A stretch of DNA of 64,000 bases from Paenibacillus sp. PL91 (GCF_012935325.2 NZ_JABBYG020000004.1:186001-250000), one strand, 5' to 3'; numbered from the stretch's first letter, positions 53,058-63,383 are shown. Program-made: numbers and translations. The notes: generated by a model from the letters alone, not told the origin.

Positions 53058-53957
53058 TTGAAGAAACGTTCATCCGGAGAAAGACTCTCACAAAGCATCC
53101 TTGTCATCTTAATGCTCTTGCTATGTCTGTCCGTACTTTATCCGTTCGCCTACATGTTGGCGATCTCGCTGAATGAGGGGACGGATGCGGCGAAGGGCGG
53201 GGTCTATTTATGGCCAAGGGCATTTACGCTGATCAATTATGAAATCGTGCTGGGGAATGAAGTCATCCAGCATGCTTATCTGATTACACTCGCACGTACG
53301 GTTCTCGGCACGATAGCGGGCCTTCTGGTCACACTGATGGTCGCTTTTGGCTTATCTTATCATCAGGTTCCGTTCCGCAAATCGATTTTGAGCTATATTT
53401 TGATCACCATGCTCTTTAGCGGCGGACTTGTTCCTCTCTATATCCAGCTGTATAATCTAGGACTTATTAACAACTTTATGGTCTATATCATACCCGGCAT
53501 GTTCTCGGCTTGGAATATGTTCGTTATGCTGAAGTTCATCCAGGGTATCCCGGAGGCACTTATTGAGTCTGCAGAGCTTGATGGCGCAGGTCCGTTCCGC
53601 ATATTGCTGCAGATCATCGTTCCGTTATCGAAGCCGATGCTTGCGGCAATCGGTTTGTTTACCGCCGTCGGCCATTGGAACGATTGGTTCGCCGGAGCGT
53701 TCTATGTGACCAAGCAAGATTTGATTCCGGTACAAACATTTCTGCAGCAGTTATTGTCGGCGCAGGATATGTCGGCTATTTTAGGTTCGAACTCGAATCA
53801 GGAAGCGCTCGCAAGAGGGTCGCAAATGCAAAACGTGACGCTCATGTCGATCAAAATGGCAACCGTAATGGTAAGCGCCATTCCGATTCTGTGTGTGTAT
53901 CCATTCCTTCAGAAGTATTTCGTGAAGGGCGTATTGATCGGCTCCGTCAAGGGATAA
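53058..53957 (+). CDS. ABC transporter permease, LplC/YtcP type
   Basis: A 299-residue permease with EAA loop IESAELDGAG then VPLS, and the usual ending QKYFVKGVLIGSVKG. It starts with TTG at 53058, directly after the previous TAA, with GAGGGG 9 bases upstream. It partners the preceding permease. The SBP gene follows 74 bases later. Confidence 0.93.
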   Translation: MKKRSSGERLSQSILVILMLLLCLSVLYPFAYMLAISLNEGTDAAKGGVYLWPRAFTLINYEIVLGNEVIQHAYLITLARTVLGTIAGLLVTLMVAFGLSYHQVPFRKSILSYILITMLFSGGLVPLYIQLYNLGLINNFMVYIIPGMFSAWNMFVMLKFIQGIPEALIESAELDGAGPFRILLQIIVPLSKPMLAAIGLFTAVGHWNDWFAGAFYVTKQDLIPVQTFLQQLLSAQDMSAILGSNSNQEALARGSQMQNVTLMSIKMATVMVSAIPILCVYPFLQKYFVKGVLIGSVKG

Positions 53958-54031
53958 AAGCCGATTACTAAAGGGTATTGCGATTAATCATATACCATTA
54001 TTCATGCAATCGAAAAGGGGAGAAAAACAGA

Positions 54032-55735
54032 ATGATGCAGGGCAAACGGTTAAAGAATGGCGGCCTTATGTTGCTTGCCATGGTTTTAGTGTTAACAATC
54101 GTCGCAGGCTGCTCCGGTTCGAATTCATCGAACAAGGAAACGAATAACGCCAATGCGGAACAAGGCGGCGGCGAAAGCGCGAAGGGGCCGCAAAAATTCA
54201 ATCTTTGGCTGGGTTGGTCGGCGACGATTAACAATGACAGTCTCGTCCAAAAATATTGGAAAGAAGAGGAGCCGGGTATCGCGGTTGAGCTTGAAGCAAC
54301 GCAGGGCGACGCGGTAACGGCGCTTAACTTAAAACTGAACACGGGCGGCTTTGAAGATGCAGCCGTATTCGGCCGCAGCGAAATCGTGAAAGCAGCGATG
54401 ATCCGCTCCAATAAAGTGCTGTCCGTCGAGCAATATTTTGATATGCCTGATAAATATCCTAATCTTGCGGCGATTCCCAAGGAGTACTTGGATGATATGA
54501 AAGATGCCGACGGGCATATATGGTCGATTCCGACATGGTTTGATCAAAACCCTGACAATCCATGGCCGGGCTGGGCTTCCCAATCATGGCTCGTCCGCAC
54601 GGACGTGTTGGAGAAAGCCGGAATGACCACTCAGGATTTGGCTACTATCGAAGGGGTCGAAGCGTTTCTGAAAAAAGCGGCTGAGCAGAAAGACGAGTCA
54701 GGCAAGCCTTTACTTCCGCTTAGCTTCTTAATGGATCCTAACGATACGGCAAGCTGGAATGATGAAAATGCGGTGTTGAGCACGTTTGGCGTAACAACGG
54801 GCGGCGGCATTATCCCCGCGGAGAAGAAGGGCGACGAGCTCGTCCTCCTGTATGACGACCCTCAGTATAAAGCGGCTTACCAATGGATGAACAAAATGTA
54901 TCGTTCCAATCTGGTTGATCCCGAGGTCGTAACCGACAAAAAGGAACGCTACAAGGAGAAAAACAAAGCCGGACGCGTAGCGATGAATGTAGGCAGCTTC
55001 TTTAATGTGGATCCTACGCTTTGGGAACAGCTGGACGGACCGACTGAGCCAGGCTGGTTCTATCAAGTCGTACCATTCCCTAAAGTAGAGGGTGTCGAGA
55101 AGCTTGGAGCGAACGCCGTCATCAATCCGTATCCAGGATATGATGTCTACATTAGCAAAAATTCCAAAAATCTAGACGCGGTTTTGAAATTCCTCGATTA
55201 TTCGCTTCAGCCGAAAGCGGAGCAACAACATGTCATTAACGAAGGACCAGTAGGAAAGTACTGGGGATGGATCGACCAGCCGCTGGGTCAATGGAAATAC
55301 ACTGACGCAGAGTATGAAAAAGCCCGTAATTCCGGCGAGCCTGCACAGAAAGCTAAAGTAACGCCGGAGCTGTACATGATATCTTCCTACAATAACGACT
55401 GGTATCCGTGGTGGAACTATGGCCAAAGCGATAAAGCCGGAAGCAAAAAAACGGCGGAATTCACGGCAACGGTAGGACAGATGGGCGCCGTGCGCAGCAC
55501 GGAAACCTATGATTTGGTTAAAGCGAAGGCAGGCGGCTTGTTAGAAAAATACTTGCCTGAGCTTGAGAACATCCGCAAAGAGTATAGAGCGAAGTTCATC
55601 ATGTCCACAAGCGACGAGCAGTTCGAAGCAACCTGGAAGGCGTTCCGCGATGCGCTCGAGAAACGCGGCCACTGGACTGAGATCAAGCAAGAATGGCAGG
55701 AGCAATATGAAGCGTTGGTGAAAGAGCAAGGTTAG
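54032..55735 (+). CDS. Extracellular solute-binding lipoprotein, LplA type
   Basis: A 567-residue lipoprotein with signal ending TIVAG-Cys27 and a Ser/Asn-rich tether. The body resembles LplA/YtcQ binders of complex oligosaccharides (FNLWLGWSATI, GGFEDAAVFGRSEIVK, WSIPTWFDQNPDNPWPGWAS). I chose the ATG at 54032 behind AAAGGGGAG. Here the SBP gene follows the permeases, unlike the other importers of the window, and has its own terminator. Trp-rich stretches suggest a sugar-stacking binding cleft. Confidence 0.92.
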   Translation: MMQGKRLKNGGLMLLAMVLVLTIVAGCSGSNSSNKETNNANAEQGGGESAKGPQKFNLWLGWSATINNDSLVQKYWKEEEPGIAVELEATQGDAVTALNLKLNTGGFEDAAVFGRSEIVKAAMIRSNKVLSVEQYFDMPDKYPNLAAIPKEYLDDMKDADGHIWSIPTWFDQNPDNPWPGWASQSWLVRTDVLEKAGMTTQDLATIEGVEAFLKKAAEQKDESGKPLLPLSFLMDPNDTASWNDENAVLSTFGVTTGGGIIPAEKKGDELVLLYDDPQYKAAYQWMNKMYRSNLVDPEVVTDKKERYKEKNKAGRVAMNVGSFFNVDPTLWEQLDGPTEPGWFYQVVPFPKVEGVEKLGANAVINPYPGYDVYISKNSKNLDAVLKFLDYSLQPKAEQQHVINEGPVGKYWGWIDQPLGQWKYTDAEYEKARNSGEPAQKAKVTPELYMISSYNNDWYPWWNYGQSDKAGSKKTAEFTATVGQMGAVRSTETYDLVKAKAGGLLEKYLPELENIRKEYRAKFIMSTSDEQFEATWKAFRDALEKRGHWTEIKQEWQEQYEALVKEQG

Positions 55736-55749
55736 CTGTAAAAGATGAT

Positions 55750-55784
55750 GGAGCAACCCCTATAGGGAGGTTGCTCCCTTTTCC
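55750..55784 (+). terminator. Rho-independent terminator after the SBP
   Basis: GGAGCAACC pairs with GGTTGCTCC around 10 bases, followed by CTTTTCC. Confidence 0.85.
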
Positions 55785-55825
55785 ATTGTTGCGAATGCCA
55801 TTACACTATGGAAAGGAGGGATACG

Positions 55826-57613
55826 ATGCCATTTCGCCGCAGTCTCGAACGAATAGTTATCCGGTACACCCGAAAAATGAATTTGCGAGGAAAAATATTA
55901 ATTCTTTATGGAGCCATTATTTTTGTTCCTACGATTGTTCTTGGAATTGTCGCGGGCTATCTTGCGCTTGAAAGCTTCAGAACCAATTATTTGGTTACAA
56001 TTAATGAAGCGATGCGCCAAACGGTTCAAAATATAGAATTCCGCAAGCAGAGCTACGATGTGCTCGCCACGCGAACGGCAACGGACGGGGAGCTTATTTC
56101 GCGTTTAAGCCGTGATTATTCGAATATGTTCGAGCAGTTGAATACAGTCGAATATGTGGACCGCTCATTCGTATTCACGAGTAAATATTTGCCGGGCATC
56201 GACGATTTTCGGATTTATCACACGAATCCGATGCTTGTGCAGGACGGTCGGCTGCTTTGGAAACCGGAGGGACGTATGTTACAGCCGGGATTTCATGAAG
56301 CGGATTGGTTCGCCAAAGCGAGCGAAGCTCCGAGCTCGTTAATATGGAACAATGTTAACAAGGATAAGCTTGTGATCTCCCATAAAATTATGAGTCCTGC
56401 CGGCAATTTGCAGGGCATCATTTATTTGCTGCTAGACTATAAAACGGTTTTTGGAAACCTGTTTAACCAGCCGTTCAGCGGTTCGGGCGAGTTGTCGATT
56501 ATAGACGATTACGGCACGATCATCGTCTCCTCCGATCCGCAAAAAATCGGATTAAAGCTTCAAACTACAACGCTAAACAATCACTGGCAAGAAGCGGGCC
56601 TATCCGACGGCGTAATGGTTGACGGCAATCTGCTTATGGTAAGGCCGATTGATTCGAATTGGCATGTGGCTGCGCTGATCCAGATGGATCAACTTGAAAG
56701 CCAGTCCAAGATGATTCTATACGGCATTATCGCCGTCATTTTCGTTTTTCTGCTTTGCTCCACCTTTTTGATTATGACTGTGCTGAAAAATGTCGTTTGG
56801 CGTATTCGCAAGCTTGGCATGCGCATGTACGATGTCAGTCAAGGGGAGTTCGATGTCAGTATCCGTAACACCGATAAAGATGAGCTAGGCGAGCTGGAGA
56901 TATTATTTAACTCGATGTCTGGCCGATTGGGTATGCTCGTTGAAGACATTACGCATGCGAAGCTCAAGGAACGCGAGCAATCGTTCAAAGCGTTGCAGGC
57001 ACAAATTAATCCGCATTTTATTTATAATTCGTTAAGCCTGCTAAGATGGCGAGCGCTGGAACTTCAAGACGAAACGCAGCTGCGTACGATCGACGCTCTG
57101 ACCGCTTTTTACCGGTTGGCGTTGGACAATAAAATAAATGTGACGCAAATTAAGGGCGAGCTTGATCATGTAAGAGCTTATTTGGACATTCAAGAGATGC
57201 GCTATCCGGGCAGGGTAAACATCGAGTGGCAAATCGATCAGGAGCTGCTGGAGCTTTATACGATCAAGCTGCTACTCCAGCCAATTGTAGAAAACTGTTA
57301 TTTGCATGGCAACATTACCGGAAAGAAAGACGCTGTCATCCGAATTTCAGCGCAGCTTGAACAGCATAACGTTCGTTTCGAGGTGTTCGATAACGGCAGA
57401 GGCATCCCGAGCGATATGCTGGAACAAATTCGATTAGGGAAGCAGGCGGGGAACGGAAATGGATTCGGCACGGCGAATATTCGCGAGCGGCTCCAGCTCT
57501 ACTTTGATAATAAGCATGAATTTACCTTAGACAGCAAAGAAAACGAATGGACGGCGGTTACGATTATTATACCTGCCTGCGTCCATAAGCCACAGATCAG
57601 GAAGGTGATGTGA
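55826..57613 (+). CDS. Sensor histidine kinase, YesM family
   Basis: A 595-residue kinase. Membrane segments are at about 22-46 and 295-318, with an extracytoplasmic sensor between. HAMP follows (MRMYDVSQGEFDVSIRNTDK), then QINPHFIYNSLS with phospho-acceptor His397, and HATPase_c (VENCYLHGN, DNGRGI, GFGTANIRERL). I chose the ATG at 55826, behind AAAGGAGGG; another ATG at 55808 precedes that site. The regulator start overlaps the kinase stop. It is the likely sensor for the importer just upstream and the GH2 gene downstream. Confidence 0.93.
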   Translation: MPFRRSLERIVIRYTRKMNLRGKILILYGAIIFVPTIVLGIVAGYLALESFRTNYLVTINEAMRQTVQNIEFRKQSYDVLATRTATDGELISRLSRDYSNMFEQLNTVEYVDRSFVFTSKYLPGIDDFRIYHTNPMLVQDGRLLWKPEGRMLQPGFHEADWFAKASEAPSSLIWNNVNKDKLVISHKIMSPAGNLQGIIYLLLDYKTVFGNLFNQPFSGSGELSIIDDYGTIIVSSDPQKIGLKLQTTTLNNHWQEAGLSDGVMVDGNLLMVRPIDSNWHVAALIQMDQLESQSKMILYGIIAVIFVFLLCSTFLIMTVLKNVVWRIRKLGMRMYDVSQGEFDVSIRNTDKDELGELEILFNSMSGRLGMLVEDITHAKLKEREQSFKALQAQINPHFIYNSLSLLRWRALELQDETQLRTIDALTAFYRLALDNKINVTQIKGELDHVRAYLDIQEMRYPGRVNIEWQIDQELLELYTIKLLLQPIVENCYLHGNITGKKDAVIRISAQLEQHNVRFEVFDNGRGIPSDMLEQIRLGKQAGNGNGFGTANIRERLQLYFDNKHEFTLDSKENEWTAVTIIIPACVHKPQIRKVM

Positions 57614-59211
57614 TGTTGTTAAAAGCGTTGATCGTAGATGATGAGCCTACCCATATTCAGGGGCTGGTGCGCTATATCAAGTGGATGGACCTTGGCTATG
57701 ATAGGCCATTCACCGCAGAGTCCGGTCAAGAAGCGCTCGAAATGATGCGGAATGCTCCTATTGATGTGCTTATATCGGATGTATCCATGCCCGTTATGAC
57801 GGGGATCGAGCTTGTTGCCAAGGGCAAAGCGATCCTTCCGCAGCTTCAAGTGCTTATGATCAGCGGCTACAATGAATTCGAATTCGTGCAGGAAGCGATG
57901 AACGTAGGGGCGCAAGCCTATGTTTTAAAGCCGATTAAAGTGGAAGAGGTAGAGAGTAAGCTAACTGGATTTCGGAAGACATTGACGAAGCTGAAGCAAA
58001 TCGAGGGTCAAGCACTGGAGCTTCAACAGAAAGTGTCCGGCAGCTTGGATATCGTCAGAGAACGGTTCGTGTCGGATGTCATTGGGGAGGCAGGCATCAA
58101 TGTTGACATGCTGCATTCATGGGGCCGTCTGCTGGAGCTTCCTGCAAGCAACCAAGAAATCGGATTAATCGTCTTCGGTTACGATCATTTCCATTCCTCG
58201 GAACAGGATGCGAGAGAGAGGGTTGTGATCGGAACAGGATTTTTGAAAGCGGTTCATGTCGGTTTATCCGATTATCATCAAGTCTATGTCGCAAAAACCG
58301 GTGCCGATGAGATTGTCGCTCTGCACATTAATTTAAGTCCTATTGAACGCGCATCGATCGAAAAACAGCTTGCTTTCATTCAAAACGTGATGCAGGAGCA
58401 GTACGGCTCAACGGTCACGATTGGCAATAGCAGGTTGTGCACGGCGTGGGAAGAGGTGCCGTCGCTGTATAAGGAAGCAAAATTCATGATGGCGAGATCC
58501 CGCTTGATGGAGGGCGGACAAATCCTGCATTACGATCGCTTGGACGAATCGGATTTTCAACAGTTTCGCCTGCGTGAAGAGGTTATTCCCGAAATTATAC
58601 AGTTGACGGAAGCTGCGGCGGATGTCCGTAAGGTTGTCGACTACGTTAACAATGTGTTCGATATGCTTCTGTCTCAACCATCCATACAATTTACGTATAT
58701 ACAAGCGTTTGGCATGGCGCTGCTCAGCGAACTGGCCCGTAAGCAGAAATGGAACAAAGAGCTGGGCGGGGAAATGAATTTGGAGATGTGGCAAAAGCTT
58801 ATCGATTGCAGGAGCGAGGCGCAGGTTCGTGAAGTTGTGCTCGATTACGTTCAACGCTATATGGTAATTGAAACAAAAGGCGAAGCGAACCAAAGGCATA
58901 ATCTGATCGGCAAGGTTAGCGAGTATTTGGAAGCGCATTTCCAAGAACATATCACGGTGAAGCAAATCGCTGAAATTCATCATCTGAATGCGAGTTACTT
59001 AAGCGTGTTGTTCAAAAAAGAAATGGGAAAAACGATATCGGACTTTTTGCAGGAAACGCGCATGAACAAAGCAAAAGAGCTGCTTCGCGATCCAAGCATC
59101 AAGGTGTACGAGGTGTCTGAGCAGGTCGGGTTTCAAACATCCGCTTATTTTGCCTATTTGTTCAAGAAGACGACGGGCTATACGCCGCAAGAATATAGAG
59201 ATTACCATTAA
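57613..59211 (+). CDS. Response regulator, YesN family (REC plus AraC-type HTH)
   Basis: A 532-residue regulator. The receiver domain has DDEP (9-12) and phospho-acceptor Asp56 in LISDVSMP. The AraC domain is at the C-terminus (ITVKQIAEIHHLNASYLSVL; VYEVSEQVGFQTSAYFAYLF). The ATG at 57613 overlaps the kinase TGA (TGATG), so translation is coupled. A GTG one codon earlier is possible. The GH2 gene starts 38 bases after its stop, so it is probably in the same operon. Confidence 0.94.
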   Translation: MLLKALIVDDEPTHIQGLVRYIKWMDLGYDRPFTAESGQEALEMMRNAPIDVLISDVSMPVMTGIELVAKGKAILPQLQVLMISGYNEFEFVQEAMNVGAQAYVLKPIKVEEVESKLTGFRKTLTKLKQIEGQALELQQKVSGSLDIVRERFVSDVIGEAGINVDMLHSWGRLLELPASNQEIGLIVFGYDHFHSSEQDARERVVIGTGFLKAVHVGLSDYHQVYVAKTGADEIVALHINLSPIERASIEKQLAFIQNVMQEQYGSTVTIGNSRLCTAWEEVPSLYKEAKFMMARSRLMEGGQILHYDRLDESDFQQFRLREEVIPEIIQLTEAAADVRKVVDYVNNVFDMLLSQPSIQFTYIQAFGMALLSELARKQKWNKELGGEMNLEMWQKLIDCRSEAQVREVVLDYVQRYMVIETKGEANQRHNLIGKVSEYLEAHFQEHITVKQIAEIHHLNASYLSVLFKKEMGKTISDFLQETRMNKAKELLRDPSIKVYEVSEQVGFQTSAYFAYLFKKTTGYTPQEYRDYH

Positions 59212-59249
59212 GGCAGATTTATGCCAAGAGCTGGAGGCATGTGAAAGAA

Positions 59250-62060
59250 ATGATAATAGAGTCAATAGCGGGAACGTGGAGATTTCACCTGGATGCGTTG
59301 AAACAAGGCATCGAGAATCAATATTATAAAGGGCTGATGCTGGATGAAATTCAGTTGCCCGGGACGACCGCCGAGAATAAAAAGGGCGAATTCAACACGG
59401 CAAGGGAAGTAGCCCATCTTACCGAGACTTATCCGCTAACCGGATATGCCTGGTACCAGCGGGATATTGAAATTAAGGAAGAATGGGCGGGCAAGCTTAT
59501 TCGACTGTATATGGAGCGAACAAGAGTAACGCAGGTTTGGATCGGGGAGGATTGGAAAGGAACGCAGGATAGCGTTAGCGCGCCTCATGTCTATGAATTC
59601 GGAGCCATTGCACCGGGAACGTATACGCTAACCGTACTGGTCGACAATAGCGGCTTGCCGATAAAGGGCGGGCATATGACATCGCCCGATACGCAAACGA
59701 ACTGGAACGGGCTGCTTGGCAGAATCGAAATTCAGGCGGTGGAATTGATTCGTTTGGAGCGCATACAGGCTTTTCCTGATGTTTCAAATAAGTCCGTGCG
59801 GTTCACTTTTCAAGTGCTTAACGATACTTCGAGCAATGCCGATATTGGCATTTCAATCGAGCTTGCGGATGTTGTGGGTACGGCCCGCTCAGTTTGTAAG
59901 TCTGCAGGTAGGACGCTGCGCGTCTCTTCTGCACCGGGCTGCCAAACGGTTGAATGGGAATACGAAATGGGCGAAGATGTGGCCCTATGGGATGAATTCT
60001 CTCCTGTTCTTTATTGCATGCAATTAAAATGGGAGGCCTTTGCCGGGCAGGAAGTATATCGGGATGAGCAATCCGTAAGCTTCGGCATGCGTCAATTCGG
60101 CACGGAAGGAACGCAGTTTACGAATAACGGCCGAAAAGTTTTTTTGCGGGGAAAACATGATGCCTTGGCGTTTCCGCTAACGGGTTATTCGCCGATGACC
60201 GTCCAAGAATGGGTGAAGGTGCTGTCTATCGCCAAATCCTATGGCATTAATCATTACCGGTTCCATACCTGTTGCCCACCGGAAGCGGGATTTATGGCTG
60301 CGGACCTGCTCGGCGTTTATTTCGAACCGGAGCTGCCGTATTGGGGAGCTTTCCATGATCCGGAGGATGAGGAGTATGATGAAGCCAAAGCAGACTATTT
60401 GCGCAAGGAAGGCTTGCGTATTTTAGAGGCTTACGGCAATCATCCTTCTTTCGCCTTGTTCACGCTTGGCAACGAATTGCATGGAAGCCGCAGAGCGATG
60501 TCGGCATTGCTGAAGGAGTATCGCGAGCGAGATAGCCGACGATTATACGCCGAAGGAGCGAACAACTATTTCTGGGCGCCATCCTTCTCGGAAGAGTCCG
60601 ATTTCTGGGTGACGATGCGAACGGGGCATGGCGGCTCGATCGTGAGAGCTTCGTTCTCACACGCGGATTTGCCGCTCGGACATGTTCAGGCTAGCTACCC
60701 GTCAACGCTCACGGATTACAGGCATAATTTGCCGGATATCCAAGTGCCTATCGTAAGCCATGAAATCGGTCAATATCAATCATTCCCGAATTTCGGCGAA
60801 ATCGAAAAATATGTTGGTGTTTTGCAGGCGCGTAATTTTGAAGTTTTTCGCGAAAGGCTTCAAAATGCGGGAATGCTTGATCAAGCCGAGGATTTCTTCC
60901 GGGCATCGGGACAGCTTGCGGTAATATGCTACCGCGAAGAAATAGAAGCGGCTTTGCGTACGCCGGGCTTCGGCGGGTTTCAGCTGCTTGATCTGCAGGA
61001 TTTTCCTGGCCAAGGGACGGCATTGGTCGGCGTATTGGACGCATTCATGGATTCCAAAGGATTTATCGACCCGGAGCAATGGCGCGAGTTTTGCTCGGAC
61101 ATCGTATTGCTTGCCCGTTTCCCGCGATATACGTACACCGACGATGAGACGTTCGAAGCGCATTTGGAAATGGCGAATCACGGTGCAAACGAGCTTGCGG
61201 ACGTTCAGCTGGAGTGGTCGCTTAAGCAAGGCGATCTGCTAATCGAGGCTGGTGTGACAGCGGCAACGGATGTCGGCCAAGGCGCTTTGAAGGCTGTGGG
61301 AAACCTTCATATCAAGCTGTCTAAAGTGAAAGCGCCCGCCAAGCTGGAGCTGGAGCTGAAATGGAAGGGAAGCGCGATCGCGAACCATTACCCGCTATGG
61401 GTATACCCGGCAAAGGTGAATACGGATCCCAATAATGGCGTTCAGGTACGTCGAAGGCTCGATCAAGAGGTACGCGATTTGCTTGAAGATGGTGGACGCG
61501 TGCTGTTGATTGCCGACCAGGAGCAGCTATCCTCCCATATCGACGGAGCCTTTGCTTCGGATTTCTGGTGTTATCCCATGTTTAGGTCCATTTGCGAAGG
61601 AAACCATGCAGCTCCCGCACCGGGAACGCTAGGCATTTTATGTGATGAGCGGCATCCCGCGCTTCAGGCGTTTCCGACTGAGTTTCATAGCAATTGGCAA
61701 TGGTGGCCGATTCTGATGAACTCGCACTCACTTATATTGGATGATTGGCCAGCCGCTTTCCGCCCAATCGTACAGGTTATCGACAACTTTGAGCGCAACC
61801 ATAAGCTGGGCTTGATTGTCGAAGCTAAGGTAGGAAACGGAAGCCTGCTCGTATGCGCAAGCGATCTCATTGGCCAGCAACATAAGCCGGAAGCACGGCA
61901 GCTTCTACATAGTCTGCAAAGTTATGCCGCTTCAGCCGAGTTCAAGCCGTCCGAGGAGTTAAGCTTTGAGCAGTTACGAAGCGTATTAGATCCGAATGCG
62001 GCGACCGAAAGGCAGTCGCATCGCGGCCAAGCTGTTATTAATCCTTCTTATCCGAACTAA
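59250..62060 (+). CDS. GH2 family glycoside hydrolase
   Basis: A 936-residue retaining glycosidase. The N-terminal sugar-binding domain (SIAGTWRFHLD, WYQRDIEI) and Ig-like domain precede a TIM barrel with acid/base Glu409 (FTLGNELHG) and likely nucleophile Glu505 (VSHEIGQYQ). A further 350 residues follow. GH2 includes beta-galactosidases, glucuronidases and mannosidases; this sequence resembles the diverged pectin-associated members, so the exact sugar is open. No signal peptide. I chose the ATG at 59250, 11 bases after CTGGAGG; a GTG three codons earlier is too close to it. Confidence 0.88.
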   Translation: MIIESIAGTWRFHLDALKQGIENQYYKGLMLDEIQLPGTTAENKKGEFNTAREVAHLTETYPLTGYAWYQRDIEIKEEWAGKLIRLYMERTRVTQVWIGEDWKGTQDSVSAPHVYEFGAIAPGTYTLTVLVDNSGLPIKGGHMTSPDTQTNWNGLLGRIEIQAVELIRLERIQAFPDVSNKSVRFTFQVLNDTSSNADIGISIELADVVGTARSVCKSAGRTLRVSSAPGCQTVEWEYEMGEDVALWDEFSPVLYCMQLKWEAFAGQEVYRDEQSVSFGMRQFGTEGTQFTNNGRKVFLRGKHDALAFPLTGYSPMTVQEWVKVLSIAKSYGINHYRFHTCCPPEAGFMAADLLGVYFEPELPYWGAFHDPEDEEYDEAKADYLRKEGLRILEAYGNHPSFALFTLGNELHGSRRAMSALLKEYRERDSRRLYAEGANNYFWAPSFSEESDFWVTMRTGHGGSIVRASFSHADLPLGHVQASYPSTLTDYRHNLPDIQVPIVSHEIGQYQSFPNFGEIEKYVGVLQARNFEVFRERLQNAGMLDQAEDFFRASGQLAVICYREEIEAALRTPGFGGFQLLDLQDFPGQGTALVGVLDAFMDSKGFIDPEQWREFCSDIVLLARFPRYTYTDDETFEAHLEMANHGANELADVQLEWSLKQGDLLIEAGVTAATDVGQGALKAVGNLHIKLSKVKAPAKLELELKWKGSAIANHYPLWVYPAKVNTDPNNGVQVRRRLDQEVRDLLEDGGRVLLIADQEQLSSHIDGAFASDFWCYPMFRSICEGNHAAPAPGTLGILCDERHPALQAFPTEFHSNWQWWPILMNSHSLILDDWPAAFRPIVQVIDNFERNHKLGLIVEAKVGNGSLLVCASDLIGQQHKPEARQLLHSLQSYAASAEFKPSEELSFEQLRSVLDPNAATERQSHRGQAVINPSYPN

Positions 62061-62121
62061 TACCTTAGAGGTGCATCTGCCCTCTCACAGAGTCTACGCT
62101 CCCACTTCCCGGTTGGCTTGT

Positions 62122-62152
62122 AAAAAAACCGCTCTCATTGAGCGGTTTTTTA
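62122..62152 (+). terminator. Rho-independent terminator after the GH2 gene
   Basis: ACCGCTC pairs with GAGCGGT around TCATT, flanked by A7 on the left and T6 on the right, so it could work in both directions. Confidence 0.93.
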
Positions 62153-62243
62153 TATACAAAATTCTACAAAATCTTGCTTATCGCAATTTATTGTCGGGAA
62201 ATATCATATCTTGTAAGTGGGTTATTTATTAATAAAACCAACC

Positions 62244-62272
62244 TTGACTTGGAAATATTCCAATGTTATATT
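62244..62272 (+). promoter_or_regulatory. Likely sigma-A promoter
   Basis: TTGACT (62244-62249) and TATATT (62267-62272) are spaced by 17 bases, each one mismatch from consensus. The cre box lies about 90 bases downstream, within the transcribed leader. A TATAAT at 62304 has no matching -35. Confidence 0.6.
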
Positions 62273-62364
62273 CTCAATAATTCATCAATGACAAACAGTG
62301 TTTTATAATGTAAAACAACTAATAGGACCCTGCTCCAAAATGGAGGGAGATTGAATTAACGATC

Positions 62365-62378
62365 TGTAAGCGTTTACA
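62365..62378. promoter_or_regulatory. Perfect cre box (CcpA site)
   Basis: TGTAAGCGTTTACA fits the cre consensus TGWAANCGNTNWCA at every position and is near-palindromic. Placed downstream of the promoter and 67 bases before the permease start, it would let CcpA block transcription when a preferred sugar is present. Confidence 0.85.
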
Positions 62379-62444
62379 AATGTTTTGGCCATATCTCCCT
62401 AATTGCTTCAACAGCTGAAGAACTTAAAAAGGAGGTTTCCCTAC

Positions 62445-63383
62445 TTGAAACAGAACACAAGCCTCATAGGCTACGGCAGAAAGCTAAAACAGATGCGGCA
62501 AGATTATCAATTGTATTTGATTATATTGTTTCCTCTTGCTTGGTTAATGATCTTTCAGTACTTTCCTATGTACGGGCTTCAGCTTGCGTTCAAGGATTTT
62601 AGAATCATGGATGGGATCTGGAGCAGCCCATGGGTCGGTTTGGAGCATTTCGAGAAATTTTTTAACTCTTATCAATTCAAGAGAGTCATTACCAATACCC
62701 TCATCATCAGCTTTTATGATCTCATCGCAGGTTTTCCGCTTCCCATTCTTTTGGCTTTAGCCTTAAACGCAACGTTAAAAACCCGATTTAAGCAAGTCGT
62801 CCAGTTTGTCACTTACATGCCTTTCTTTATATCCACCGTTGTCATGGTCGGGATGATCCTGCAGTTTCTAAACCCTAGAATAGGCATTATTAATATGGGA
62901 ATGGGTTTGTTTGGAGCCGATCCGATAAACTTTATGGGCGAGCCGGAGTGGTTTAAGTCGGTTTATGTATGGTCGGGAATATGGCAGACAACCGGCTGGG
63001 GGACCATTATTTATTTAGCGGCTTTGTCTGCGATCAGCCCGGAAACCCATGAAGCGGCGACAATTGACGGGGCTACCCGTCTACAGCGAATCCGGCATGT
63101 TGATTTGCCTGGCATTATGCCGACCATTGTCACTCTTCTCATATTGAATGCCGGCTCGATTATGGGAATTGGCTTCGAAAAAATATTTTTAATGCAAAAT
63201 CCATTGAATCTTAGCTCTTCTGAAGTCATATCCACTTATGTTTATACGGTGAGTCTAGCTTCCAGCGCCCCGGATTACTCCTATGCAACGGCCATTGGTT
63301 TTTTTAACTCGATGGTGAATTTTATATTAATTATCCTTGTTAATCAAATCGCCAAAAAAGCGGGAGATACCAGCCTGTGGTAA
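62445..63383 (+). CDS. ABC transporter permease, LplB type
   Basis: A 312-residue permease with about six helices (LYLIILFPLAWLMIFQYFPM first), EAA loop HEAATIDGAT then VDLPGI, and the ending NQIAKKAGDTSLW. I chose TTG 62445, about 9 bases after AAGGAGG. It is the first gene of the importer under the cre box; the partner permease starts 16 bases after its stop. Confidence 0.93.
   Translation: MKQNTSLIGYGRKLKQMRQDYQLYLIILFPLAWLMIFQYFPMYGLQLAFKDFRIMDGIWSSPWVGLEHFEKFFNSYQFKRVITNTLIISFYDLIAGFPLPILLALALNATLKTRFKQVVQFVTYMPFFISTVVMVGMILQFLNPRIGIINMGMGLFGADPINFMGEPEWFKSVYVWSGIWQTTGWGTIIYLAALSAISPETHEAATIDGATRLQRIRHVDLPGIMPTIVTLLILNAGSIMGIGFEKIFLMQNPLNLSSSEVISTYVYTVSLASSAPDYSYATAIGFFNSMVNFILIILVNQIAKKAGDTSLW

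Larger units (their letters stand above)
62153..62444. other. Regulatory region of the fourth Lpl-type importer
   Basis: An A+T-rich stretch without a gene. It holds a likely promoter (62244-62272), a perfect cre box (62365-62378) and AAGGAGG before the permease start. Confidence 0.65.

Noticed and set aside
55771..55971. 66-codon ORF over the start of the third YesM kinase
   Set aside because: Shadow frame that overlaps the terminator tail and the kinase start.
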